Positions 1-6,821 of a DNA stretch of 16,705 bases are shown here, in pieces; positions within the stretch are counted from its first letter, which is position 1, and each line of letters begins with the position of its first letter. Source of the stretch: Ruminococcus sp. (GTDB lineage Bacteria; Bacillota; Clostridia; Oscillospirales; Acutalibacteraceae); assembly GCA_004558485.1 (NCBI GenBank), contig SFCS01000028.1, positions 1 to 16,705 of the forward strand, in the 5' to 3' direction. The position numbers were made by a program, and so were the translations under genes. The notes beneath the pieces were generated by a model, which saw only the letters and a list, made by a program, of their open reading frames with translations, ran no database searches and had not been told where the DNA came from.

Positions 1-202
1 TAGGTTAAATCAAATGATTGACGAACAGAAGATCTCCAAGCGTGAGTTTGCCAAACGGGTCGGCGTTTCCGAAAACTATGTATACACGCTGACCGGCGAG
101 AGCAATAAAATTACAACGCTCTCTCCGATGCTCGCAAAGGTTATTGCGATGGAATTTGGATATGACCCGGAATGGATATTGCATGGAGATAAAAAGGTAT
201 GA
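1..202 (+). CDS. XRE/Cro-family HTH regulator, 3' part (start outside window)
   Basis: This is the C-terminal part of a small helix-turn-helix protein. The reading frame is open to the left edge, and the first ATG inside the window (14) has no ribosome binding site. Homologous regulators have about ten more residues before the segment seen here. The helix-turn-helix pattern is readable as ISKREFAKRVGVSENYVYTL (helix 2, turn, recognition helix). It is followed by a stretch ending in EFGYDPEWILHGD, which matches the EFxVxxxWLxxGEG ending typical of phage- or mobile-element-type XRE repressors. From the ATG it would be 62 residues. It binds DNA, and its target is unknown. It stops at TGA 200-202, directly before a strong terminator, so it is the last gene of its unit. 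The family assignment is confident; the true start cannot be seen. Confidence 0.75.
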   Translation, partial: RLNQMIDEQKISKREFAKRVGVSENYVYTLTGESNKITTLSPMLAKVIAMEFGYDPEWILHGDKKV

Positions 203-203
203 C

Positions 204-240
204 AAAAGCCGAATGAGTTTGAACGCTCATTCGGCTTTTT
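204..240 (+). terminator. Intrinsic terminator of the XRE gene
   Basis: A perfect 14-bp stem (204-217 with 226-239) encloses an 8-nt loop. The left arm begins with an A run and the right arm ends in five T. It starts one base after the stop codon of the XRE gene. Confidence 0.9.
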
Positions 241-521
241 CTGTCACAGCTTGGATTGTTCATAGCGATGATCCTTTCGAATTGGTGTCCGGCAACGCAA
301 TTCTACTACAGGAGCTTTGCTATGGATATTCTTTTTTACTATTGCATCTTCATTTTACAATCTGCGGAATTTCTTTATCTATATTGAATGGGATAATAAC
401 CCCCTGTACTTTCTGTTACTGCAGATTGCCGAAAACCTTCCAGCTGTCGCGGGTCATCCTTTCCCGCCGCCACAGGCGAGGGAGCTATTTTCGTCATTTC
501 GGAGAAAAAGCGCGCAAACGG
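241..521. other. AT-richer intergenic stretch without a convincing gene
   Basis: Between the XRE terminator and the promoter of the next gene I see no conserved coding frame. Longer open frames crossing it (for example 144-599 and 317-556 on +) run through the terminator or the promoter, lack a good ribosome binding site and have no recognisable protein pattern. The only item with a plausible Shine-Dalgarno is a 21-codon hydrophobic micro-ORF at 322-387 (GGAG at 311-314, 7 nt before ATG). The composition is visibly more AT-rich than the downstream genes up to about 400, which would fit remnants of an acquired segment. Confidence 0.5.
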
Positions 522-550
522 TTGCAAGTGATCGAAAAAGACGATATAAT
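522..550 (+). promoter_or_regulatory. Sigma-A type promoter of the DUF1846 gene
   Basis: The -35 box is TTGCAA (522-527), the spacer is exactly 17 bp, and the -10 box is a perfect TATAAT (545-550). Transcription should start near 557. This rules out the upstream GTG at 553 as start codon and favours TTG at 583. Confidence 0.8.
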
Positions 551-582
551 AGGTGAGATATTGCTTGAGGGGATGGGTATTT

Positions 583-2055
583 TTGAAAAAGGGGTTTGAC
601 AACGAAAAATATTTACAGCTCCAATCGGAGCAAATTCGCCGCCGCATCGACCAGTTCGGCGGCAAGCTCTATCTGGAGTTCGGCGGCAAGCTGTTTGACG
701 ACTACCACGCATCCCGCGTGCTGCCGGGCTTTGAGCCGGACAGCAAGATGCGGATGCTGTGCAAGCTGTCTGCCGACGCGGAGATCATCATTGCCATCAA
801 CGCCGGCGACATTGAAAAAAGCAAGGTGCGCAGCGATCTCGGCATCACCTATGACGAGGATGTGCTGCGGCTTATCGGTATTTTCCGCAGCATGGGGCTG
901 TATGTCGGCAGCGTTGTCATCACCCGTTACACCGGTCAGGACTGCGTGGATGCGTTCCGCCGCCGTCTTGCCGCCGTCGGCGTGCGCAGCTTCCTGCACT
1001 ATCCCATCGCCGGCTATCCGTCCGACATCGCGCACATCGTGAGCGACGACGGCTACGGCAAAAACGACTATATCGAGACCACCAAGCCGCTTGTTGTCGT
1101 GACCGCGCCCGGGCCGGGCAGCGGCAAAATGGCGACCTGTCTGTCGCAGCTTTATCATGAATACCGCCGCGGCATCAAGGCGGGCTATGCCAAATTCGAG
1201 ACCTTCCCCATCTGGAACCTGCCGCTCAAGCACCCCGTCAATGTCGCCTATGAGGCGGCAACGGTGGATCTTGACGATCTCAACATGATCGACCCGTTTC
1301 ATCTGGAAAAATACGGTGTCACCACCGTCAACTATAACCGCGATGTGGAAATCTTCCCCGTCCTGCGCGCCATGCTGGAGAAAATTCAGGGCGAGTCTCC
1401 CTATTTTTCCCCGACCGACATGGGCGTCAACATGGCAGGATACTGCATCTTCGACGACGACGCAGTGAAGGAAGCCGCCGAGCGCGAAATTCTCCGTCGG
1501 TATTATCAGACCGCCGTTGCGGAAAAACGCTGCGGCAGCGACGGCTCGCAGACGCAGAAAATGGAGCTCATGCTCAACCGCGCGGAAATTGCCCCCACGG
1601 TGCGTCCGGTGATTGCCGCCGCCGCCGCGAGAGCAGAGGTCAGCGGTTCTCCCGCAGGCGCGCTGGAGCTGCCCGACGGCGATATCGTCACCGGCAAGAC
1701 CACCACGCTGCTCGAAGCAACCGCTGCGCTGCTGCTCAATGCGCTCAAGCGCCTTGCCGGCATCGATCAGGAAACCGACATCATCAGCCCACAGGCGCTC
1801 GAACCCATCTGTAACCTCAAGGTGCGGCATCTGCACCACAAAAATCCGCGCCTGCACGCGGACGAGGTGCTCATTGCACTGAGCATCAGCTCCACCCGCA
1901 ACGCCGACGCCGCCAAGGCGCTCGAGCAGCTTGAAAAGCTGCGCGGCTGCGACGCACACTATACGGTCATCCTCTCCCGCATGGATGAAAAAACACACAA
2001 GGCGCTCGGCATCCATGCTACCAGTGAGCCGAAATATGAAGTGAAACCGGTCTGA
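583..2055 (+). CDS. DUF1846 (UPF0371) family protein
   Basis: A 490-residue protein of the DUF1846/UPF0371 family, widespread in Firmicutes and Actinobacteria and of unknown biochemical function. Recognition rests on the family opening (GFDNEKY, then KLYLEFGGKLFDDYHASRVLPGF split over residues 28-50) and on the matching full length of about 490-500 residues. Two nucleotide-binding-like loops are visible: APGPGSGKM at residues 175-183 after a hydrophobic strand (VVVT), and VTGKTTTLLEA at 369-379. Start choice: TTG at 583 has AGGGG at 568-572, 10 nt upstream, and gives the usual MKKGFDNE opening. The GTG at 553 lies upstream of the expected transcription start. The gene stands alone behind its own promoter and ends in a hairpin terminator, convergent with the ddl operon. 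The product is probably cytoplasmic, with no signal peptide or membrane segment. The family is certain; the function is not known to me. Confidence 0.93.
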   Translation: MKKGFDNEKYLQLQSEQIRRRIDQFGGKLYLEFGGKLFDDYHASRVLPGFEPDSKMRMLCKLSADAEIIIAINAGDIEKSKVRSDLGITYDEDVLRLIGIFRSMGLYVGSVVITRYTGQDCVDAFRRRLAAVGVRSFLHYPIAGYPSDIAHIVSDDGYGKNDYIETTKPLVVVTAPGPGSGKMATCLSQLYHEYRRGIKAGYAKFETFPIWNLPLKHPVNVAYEAATVDLDDLNMIDPFHLEKYGVTTVNYNRDVEIFPVLRAMLEKIQGESPYFSPTDMGVNMAGYCIFDDDAVKEAAEREILRRYYQTAVAEKRCGSDGSQTQKMELMLNRAEIAPTVRPVIAAAAARAEVSGSPAGALELPDGDIVTGKTTTLLEATAALLLNALKRLAGIDQETDIISPQALEPICNLKVRHLHHKNPRLHADEVLIALSISSTRNADAAKALEQLEKLRGCDAHYTVILSRMDEKTHKALGIHATSEPKYEVKPV

Positions 2056-2062
2056 AAACGAA

Positions 2063-2090
2063 AAGAACCTGCTCTTTCGAGCAGGTTCTT
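2063..2090 (+). terminator. Terminator-like hairpin after the DUF1846 gene
   Basis: A perfect 12-bp stem (2063-2074 with 2079-2090) with a TTTC tetraloop sits 7 bp after the stop codon. The right arm ends in TTCTT, but no longer T run follows. This hairpin is the left copy of a 31-bp direct repeat (2060-2090 and 2315-2345, 30 of 31 identical). Confidence 0.7.
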
Positions 2091-2281
2091 CAGACTGTCA
2101 AAAAAGTCCGCAGGACGCAAAAGCGCATTTCGACGAAAAAGTGTAAGCAAGGAGTTTAGCGAGTCAAAGGAGCGTTTCTGCGAAACGCCCGCTTTTGCTG
2201 TCTGCGTCAACCGCCCCCTGCCGTATACACATACGCCGACGGGGGCGGTTTCCTTGCTCCTGCGGTTTTTAGACAGCCTCC

Positions 2282-2315
2282 CAGTGTGTCAAAAAATAAG
2301 TTTTTTGACACACTG
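2282..2315. terminator. Perfect 15-bp palindrome, probably a bidirectional terminator
   Basis: Arms 2282-2296 and 2301-2315 pair perfectly over 15 bp around a TAAG loop. Because the inner six base pairs are A-T, each strand has six T in one arm. It lies between the convergent DUF1846 and ddl genes. It could instead be an end of the surrounding repeat element. Confidence 0.5.
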
Positions 2316-2316
2316 A

Positions 2317-2346
2317 AAAGAACCTGCTCTTTCGAGCAGGTCCTTT
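2317..2346 (-). terminator. Terminator of the minus-strand ddl operon
   Basis: A hairpin of about 13 bp with one mismatch (2317-2329 with 2334-2346, loop TTTC), 8 bp beyond the ddl stop codon on the minus strand. On that strand it is followed by TTTTC. It is the right copy of the 31-bp repeat. Confidence 0.65.
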
Positions 2347-2354
2347 GTTTTTTG

Positions 2355-3536
2355 TTACGGCTTTGCGCCCTTTGCGCCCTTACTGCCGCCGAAGCCCGCA
2401 AGGATGTTGCTCTTGAAGGTGAAGGTGAGCGCCTGTCGCTCGCGCTGCCGCTTGAACGCCAGCGCCACCAGCCGATCCATCAGCTCCGCAAAGGAGACGC
2501 CCGCCGCCTCCCACAGATAGAAGGCAAGCGAACCGGGGATGGTGTTGATCTCGTTGACCCATACCTCTCCCGTCTCGGTGTCGTTGAGGAAATCGACGCG
2601 GGACACGCCGCAGCAGCCGAGCGCCTTGAAGGTCTCCACCGCCAATTCCTGCACCTTTTCGGTCATGCCGTCCGGCAGCTCGGCGGGACAGCGGCGCTTG
2701 AGCGTCGCCATGCCCTTCGACTTTCCGCCGCCGATATATTTCTGATCAAAATCCAAAATATCCGCCGCGGCGATCGGCTCTTCGCACACCGAGGGGATCG
2801 CCCCGTCGGCGTCGCCGAGCACCGCACAGTTGATCTCCCGCAAATGCTCCACCGCGCGCTCCACGAGCACACGGTCGGCAAAGCCCGTCGCCGTGTCCAG
2901 CGCCGCCGTCAGCGTCTTTTTGTCGGTCGCCTTGCTGATGCCGATGGACGAACCGAGATTGACGGGCTTGACGATCACGGGATAGCCGAACTGCTTTTCG
3001 ATGTCGGCGATCACCGTCTCCGGCGCCAGCGCATATGCCTTGGCGCGGTATTGCTTTGCGGGCAGCACCGGCAGTCCCGCCTCGCGCAGCACCGCCTTCA
3101 TCACATATTTATCCATGCCCACCGCGGACGCCGTCACATCGCACGCCGCATACGGCACATTCAGCATTTCCAAAAGCCCCATCAGCGTGCCGTCCTCGAC
3201 ATTGGTGCCGTGCACCACGGGAATGGCAACCTCAAAAGAGCCGACGACCGTTTTGCCGAATTTCGGCGTCGGGTATTTCAAAAGGTCAACGCCGCTTGCC
3301 GTCTTGACCGGCAGCACCCGCGTCGCCGCTTTCATAAGCTCCGCCTGCGGCTTTTTGTAGACCTCCACTTTTTCCAGCTCCGCTCCCGTATACAGGCAGT
3401 TATCCTTACCGATATACAGCGGGAGCACCTCATATTTGTCTCTGTCAAGCGCATGGAACGCCTGCAATCCCGAAATGATGGATACCTCATGCTCGGTGGA
3501 ACAGCCGCCGAACAGCACCGCAACCTTTGTTTTCAT
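2355..3536 (-). CDS. ddl: D-alanine--D-alanine ligase family protein (ATP-grasp)
   Basis: A 393-residue ATP-grasp ligase predicted to join two D-alanines for the peptidoglycan stem in the cytoplasm. Visible landmarks are the N-terminal FGGCSTEHEVS (9-19, with the catalytic Glu at 15), HGTNVEDG (109-116), the ATP-grasp lysine and serine region KPVNLGSSIGI (190-200), the omega-loop tyrosine in DFDQKY (Y267), RVDF (313-316) and the metal-binding NEIN (328-331). Y267 in the loop is the residue class of D-Ala-D-Ala rather than D-Ala-D-Lac enzymes. Two positions depart from the usual HGxxGEDGxxQG signature: Val113 for Gly and Met119 for Gln. ATG at 3534-3536 is chosen because GGAGGGG lies just upstream; longer frames run into murF. 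murF ends 13 bp upstream, so the two are co-transcribed. The C-terminal tail is rich in Gly, Lys and Ala. The exact second substrate is inferred, not shown. Confidence 0.9.
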   Translation of the reverse strand: MKTKVAVLFGGCSTEHEVSIISGLQAFHALDRDKYEVLPLYIGKDNCLYTGAELEKVEVYKKPQAELMKAATRVLPVKTASGVDLLKYPTPKFGKTVVGSFEVAIPVVHGTNVEDGTLMGLLEMLNVPYAACDVTASAVGMDKYVMKAVLREAGLPVLPAKQYRAKAYALAPETVIADIEKQFGYPVIVKPVNLGSSIGISKATDKKTLTAALDTATGFADRVLVERAVEHLREINCAVLGDADGAIPSVCEEPIAAADILDFDQKYIGGGKSKGMATLKRRCPAELPDGMTEKVQELAVETFKALGCCGVSRVDFLNDTETGEVWVNEINTIPGSLAFYLWEAAGVSFAELMDRLVALAFKRQRERQALTFTFKSNILAGFGGSKGAKGAKP

Positions 3537-3549
3537 GAATACCCCTCCG

Positions 3550-5118
3550 TCAGTAGTTATCCGGCAGATCGTTTTCGAGCAGCACGATCTGTTCCGCGGA
3601 CGGCAGCGCCGCCACATACCGCAGCGCATCCGCAAGATCCTTCGCCACATACAGCTTTTCTGCGTCAAATCCCGCGTCCAAAAGTCCTTTTTTGAGCGGC
3701 GGCGCCTGCTTTTCGCCGACCAAGACCGCGACATCGCATTTGTCGGCGGCATAGCCGCCCAGCTCCTCGTTCAGCGCCTCCTGCCGCTCGCCCAGCTCCA
3801 CCATGCCCGGCGTCACCAGCACGCGGCGCTTCGGGAATAGCGAAAGCGTGTCGAGCGCGCTGCGAAAGCCCGCAGGGTTGGCGTTGTAGGCATCGTCAAT
3901 ATACCCGTTCGGCAAAAGCTGCAGGCGGTGCTCCACCGGCTGCAGCATTTTCACCGGGTACACCATCTCTTCGAGCGACACGCCGAGCGTATACGCCAAC
4001 GCCATGCAGCCGACAAGATTTTGCACCGTGTGCAGTCCGAGAAGCCTTGTCGTATAGCGGCGACTCTCGCCGTTCGGCGCGGTGAGCGTAAAGCTGCTGC
4101 CGGAGGTGCCGACGGTAATGTCACTTGCCCGCCAGTCGGCGTCGCTGTCCGCCGCCGCGCCATAGGTCACATGCGGCACACAAAGCGTCTGCGCCTTTTG
4201 GCGGATATAGGCATTGTCCGTATTGAGAAACACGCAGCCGTCCTGCGGCAGCGCGTCCGCCAGTTCAAATTTCGTCGCAATGATGTTGTCGATCGTCTTG
4301 AAGGTTTCGAGATGCTGCTCGCCGATGGAGGCAATGATACCGTAGCGCGGGTGCACCAGATCGCAAATTTCGGCGATGTCGCCGTTTTGCCGCGCCCCCA
4401 TTTCCACCAAAAACACCTCGTGCGACGGACGCAGCTCCTCGCGCACCGTGCGCACCACGCCCATGGTGGTGTTGAAGCTTGCAGGCGTCATCAGCGTGTT
4501 ATACTTCACCGACAGCAGCGCATGCAGAAAATTCTTGACACTGGTCTTGCCGAAGCTGCCGGTGATGCCGATGACCGTGAGATCGTCGTGCGCGGCAAGG
4601 ATGCGCCGCGCGTCCTTCACAAAGTGGTTTGCGATCGCTTTTTCGAGCGGTGTCAAAAGGAAATTTGCCACGCCCGTCCACAGCCAAATGACGGTGGAAA
4701 AAAGACCGAGAAAGCCCACCGAACGCGGCGCGGACAGGAAAAAGCACGGGACGGCGCAGAGAAGAAACAGCACCGTCTGCAAAAACAGCACGCGCCAGAC
4801 GCGCGCCGTATACACGAGCGGCTTTTTCGCCTTTTTCGGCAGATTCAGAAGTGCGGTGAGCAGCAGCACGCCCGCCGCCGTCGCATACAGCGCGATCTCC
4901 GGCACGCGCCCGTTCATCCAAATGGCGGGGATACACAAAAACGGCAGCAAATGCCGCACATTCACGAGCTTTTCATCGTTTTCGCGGCACCACTTGCGAT
5001 ACCGCTCGGTGCGATAGGAATTGAGCTGCAGCATATGGGTATACCCGATCGCCTGCAAAAAGAAATTCAGCGCCGCAGTCAGCAGCATCAGGAGCTTTAC
5101 CGTCAATAGCATTTGCAT
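3550..5118 (-). CDS. murF: MurF-type Mur ligase with N-terminal membrane domain
   Basis: A 522-residue Mur ligase predicted to add D-Ala-D-Ala to UDP-MurNAc-tripeptide using ATP. The first ~165 residues replace the normal soluble MurF N-terminal domain with several hydrophobic helices (about 3-25, 56-69, 73-92, 108-129 and 134-156), so the enzyme is likely held at the membrane. The central ATPase domain starts with VIGITGSFGKTS (182-193; P-loop Lys191). It contains FNTTMGVVRT, VEMGARQNGDI, GEQHLETF (His269) and ATKFEL (Lys283, the position of the usual carbamylated lysine). The C-terminal domain has the DDAYNANPAGFRSAL pattern typical of MurF. It begins 3 bp after the upstream hydrolase gene and ends 13 bp before ddl, whose product would be its substrate. 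Cytoplasmic MurF normally has no membrane segments, so this is a distinct subfamily. The ligase family is certain; the MurF specificity is well supported by the DAYNANP motif and the ddl neighbour. Confidence 0.9.
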   Translation of the reverse strand: MQMLLTVKLLMLLTAALNFFLQAIGYTHMLQLNSYRTERYRKWCRENDEKLVNVRHLLPFLCIPAIWMNGRVPEIALYATAAGVLLLTALLNLPKKAKKPLVYTARVWRVLFLQTVLFLLCAVPCFFLSAPRSVGFLGLFSTVIWLWTGVANFLLTPLEKAIANHFVKDARRILAAHDDLTVIGITGSFGKTSVKNFLHALLSVKYNTLMTPASFNTTMGVVRTVREELRPSHEVFLVEMGARQNGDIAEICDLVHPRYGIIASIGEQHLETFKTIDNIIATKFELADALPQDGCVFLNTDNAYIRQKAQTLCVPHVTYGAAADSDADWRASDITVGTSGSSFTLTAPNGESRRYTTRLLGLHTVQNLVGCMALAYTLGVSLEEMVYPVKMLQPVEHRLQLLPNGYIDDAYNANPAGFRSALDTLSLFPKRRVLVTPGMVELGERQEALNEELGGYAADKCDVAVLVGEKQAPPLKKGLLDAGFDAEKLYVAKDLADALRYVAALPSAEQIVLLENDLPDNY

Positions 5119-5121
5119 CCC

Positions 5122-5898
5122 TCACAACTCTTTCAGAAAACTGCACAAAACGCGCTCACACTGTCCCCACCGTTCGGCAAAGGAAAAGTGCCCTGCGCCC
5201 GCCAGCACCACCAGTCCCGCGTCGGGGATGAGACGCTCCATCTTTTGGCCGTCGGAAACGGGCGTCGCGGTGTCCAGCTCGCCCCAAATGAGCAGCACCG
5301 GCACGCCGATCTGCGCGAGGTTCTTCGTCAGATCCTCCGCGATGCAGCGCACCATCACCGCCCGCATCCGCTCGCTTGCGTTGCGATAGTCCGCCGAGCC
5401 GGCGTTTTTCTTCACACGCTTCACCAAAGCGGGACAGCATTTTGCCACCGGCGGCAGCGCTGCCAGGTGCTTCATACATTTATAGCTGTATACCTTCACA
5501 TAATATTTGAGCGACCTCTTCGGGCGGATGCCCGCCGCGTCGAAAAACACCGCCTTTTTCACCGTGAAGGGCAACGCCCTCTCGGTCAGCAGCTTGATGC
5601 TGATGCGTCCGCCGAAGGAATGGCACATGAGCACCACCTCGGAAAGCCCGAGCGCCTTGGCAAACGCCATGACAAAATCCGCATAGGCGCCGACATCCCA
5701 GTTTTCCCGCGGCTCATCACTGCCGCCGAAGCCCGGCAGATCCGGCGCGACGACACGGCAAAAGCCCGCAAGATAGTCCGTCAGCAGAGAATAGGTGGGG
5801 ACGGGAGCGCCCCAACCGTGCAAAAATAATACAGTCTGTTGATTTTTGTCTCCGATATCCAGATAGTTTATCTTTAACCCGTCAACGGTCAGCTCCAC
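5122..5898 (-). CDS. Alpha/beta hydrolase in the murF-ddl operon
   Basis: A 258-residue alpha/beta-hydrolase fold enzyme. The oxyanion-hole motif HGWG is at 27-30, followed by PDLPGFGGSD (52-61). The nucleophile elbow reads CHSFGG (92-97) with Ser94, so the first Gly of the usual GxSxG is Cys92. The likely acid is Asp209 (GELDTATP) and the likely base His237 (GAGHFSF). A basic cap region lies around 125-165. No signal peptide is seen, so it is cytoplasmic. The start is GTG at 5896-5898, with AAAGGGGGTGG just upstream. Only 3 bp separate its stop from murF, which suggests translational coupling. The substrate cannot be told from sequence; the location suggests a peptide- or lipid-linked cell-wall precursor, but that is inference. 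A 52-bp gap without a hairpin separates it from the lipoprotein isomerase upstream. Confidence 0.88.
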   Translation of the reverse strand: MELTVDGLKINYLDIGDKNQQTVLFLHGWGAPVPTYSLLTDYLAGFCRVVAPDLPGFGGSDEPRENWDVGAYADFVMAFAKALGLSEVVLMCHSFGGRISIKLLTERALPFTVKKAVFFDAAGIRPKRSLKYYVKVYSYKCMKHLAALPPVAKCCPALVKRVKKNAGSADYRNASERMRAVMVRCIAEDLTKNLAQIGVPVLLIWGELDTATPVSDGQKMERLIPDAGLVVLAGAGHFSFAERWGQCERVLCSFLKEL

Positions 5899-5950
5899 AG
5901 CGCCACCCCCTTTACAGCATACGGCGGTTTCTTTACATTATGCCCGATGA

Positions 5951-6811
5951 TTACTTTTTATAGGTCGTCACTTCCACGGTGTTGATGACAACATCCGTGA
6001 CCGGCTTGCTGTTGTCGTCCACTTCCACCTTGGCGATGGCGTCAACGATGTCCATGCCGGCATACACCTGTGCAAACACGGTGTGTCCGCCGCTCTTGCG
6101 CCATGCGCCGTCAAGCGAAATGTTGCCGCCGTTTGCCTCATAGAGATCCCAGACCTCGTCGGGGACCCAGTCATAGATATAGGTCTCCTGATAGTTTGCC
6201 TTCTTGAACTCCGTCCAGTTGGAGAAGCTGTTTGTGAAGCTGTCGCCGTACATCTGCTTATAGTAGTCATACGCCTTCTGATACACGCTGTTCACCGACT
6301 CGTCGGTGTAGGTGTCGCGCGTCTTGAAGTCGTCCTTGGTCGCCTGGTTGATGAAGAACTGGCTGCCGTTGGTGTCAACGCCGCTGTTCGCCATGGCGAC
6401 CGCGCCGCGCAGGTTGAGGAGCTTTTCGTCAAATTCGTCCTCAAACTGCCCCTTGTCGTTGTCGGTATAGATGCTCTTGCCGCCCGTGCCGTCCCCCTTG
6501 GGGTCACCGCCCTGGATCATAAAGCCGCTGATGACGCGGTGGAAGGTCAGGCCGTTATAATAGCCCTGCGACGAGAGCGTCAGAAAATTCTTGACCGTCT
6601 TGGGTGCCGCCTCGGGGAAAAAGCGCAGGGAGATGTCGCCCATCGAGGTGTGCAGGATGGCAACGGTGTCGCCCTCGTTCGGCATGTCGAGCTGGAACCC
6701 GACCGCCTTATCCTCATAGGCGGTGCCGACCTTCTTGCGGCAACCCGCAAGGCTGCCGCACAGCAGCAAGATACAGGCGAAAACCGCCGAAATTTTCACG
6801 CACTTTTTCAT
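5951..6811 (-). CDS. Cyclophilin-type peptidyl-prolyl isomerase, lipoprotein
   Basis: A 286-residue prolyl cis-trans isomerase exported as a lipoprotein. The signal has a basic start (MKKCVK), a hydrophobic core and the lipobox LAGC with Cys24 as the lipidated residue, which places it on the outer face of the membrane, where it would help fold secreted or wall proteins. Cyclophilin catalytic positions are intact: FHRV (Arg92), FMIQGGD (Phe97, Gln100), NGSQFF (Gln151, Phe153) and HTVFAQV (His243). Between the SQFF strand and the HTVF strand it carries a Tyr- and Asp-rich insertion of about 85 residues (157-241), roughly twice as long as in the neighbouring paralogue. ATG at 6809-6811 follows GTGAGGA at suitable distance. 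An earlier ATG at 6835 overlaps the upstream gene and would spoil the signal peptide. The gene follows its paralogue after 10 bp. Confidence 0.92.
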   Translation of the reverse strand: MKKCVKISAVFACILLLCGSLAGCRKKVGTAYEDKAVGFQLDMPNEGDTVAILHTSMGDISLRFFPEAAPKTVKNFLTLSSQGYYNGLTFHRVISGFMIQGGDPKGDGTGGKSIYTDNDKGQFEDEFDEKLLNLRGAVAMANSGVDTNGSQFFINQATKDDFKTRDTYTDESVNSVYQKAYDYYKQMYGDSFTNSFSNWTEFKKANYQETYIYDWVPDEVWDLYEANGGNISLDGAWRKSGGHTVFAQVYAGMDIVDAIAKVEVDDNSKPVTDVVINTVEVTTYKK

Positions 6812-6821
6812 GGTGTTATCC

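Larger units (their letters stand above)
2060..2345. repeat. Structured repeat element: nested inverted repeats between duplicated hairpins
   Basis: A 31-bp direct repeat (2060-2090 and 2315-2345, one mismatch) brackets a non-coding core. In the core, the left arm 2095-2115 (CTGTC, A run, CCGCAGGA) is mirrored by 2258-2276 (TCCTGCGG, T run, GACAG), forming imperfect terminal inverted repeats about 180 bp apart. Further internal palindromes are GCGTTTC/GAAACGC around 2172-2187, a 10-bp stem 2209-2218/2241-2250 whose loop holds a second 5-bp stem (2222-2226/2231-2235), and a perfect 15-bp stem 2282-2296/2301-2315. No protein frame is convincing here. The layout resembles a MITE-like or intergenic repeat inserted between two convergent genes. 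Copy number elsewhere in the genome cannot be judged from one window. Confidence 0.6.

Noticed and set aside
613..2016. Long open frame on - opposite the DUF1846 gene
   Set aside because: Complement of a strongly recognised family protein; its own translation shows no family pattern.
2355..3536. Vancomycin-type (VanA/VanB) depsipeptide ligase
   Set aside because: The omega loop keeps the Tyr of D-Ala-D-Ala ligases, and no vanH, vanX or vanRS genes are next to it.
2286..3695. Long open frame on + opposite ddl (469 codons)
   Set aside because: Antisense shadow of ddl in a GC-rich gene: Arg/His-rich translation, no domain, no ribosome binding site, and it starts inside the terminator palindrome.
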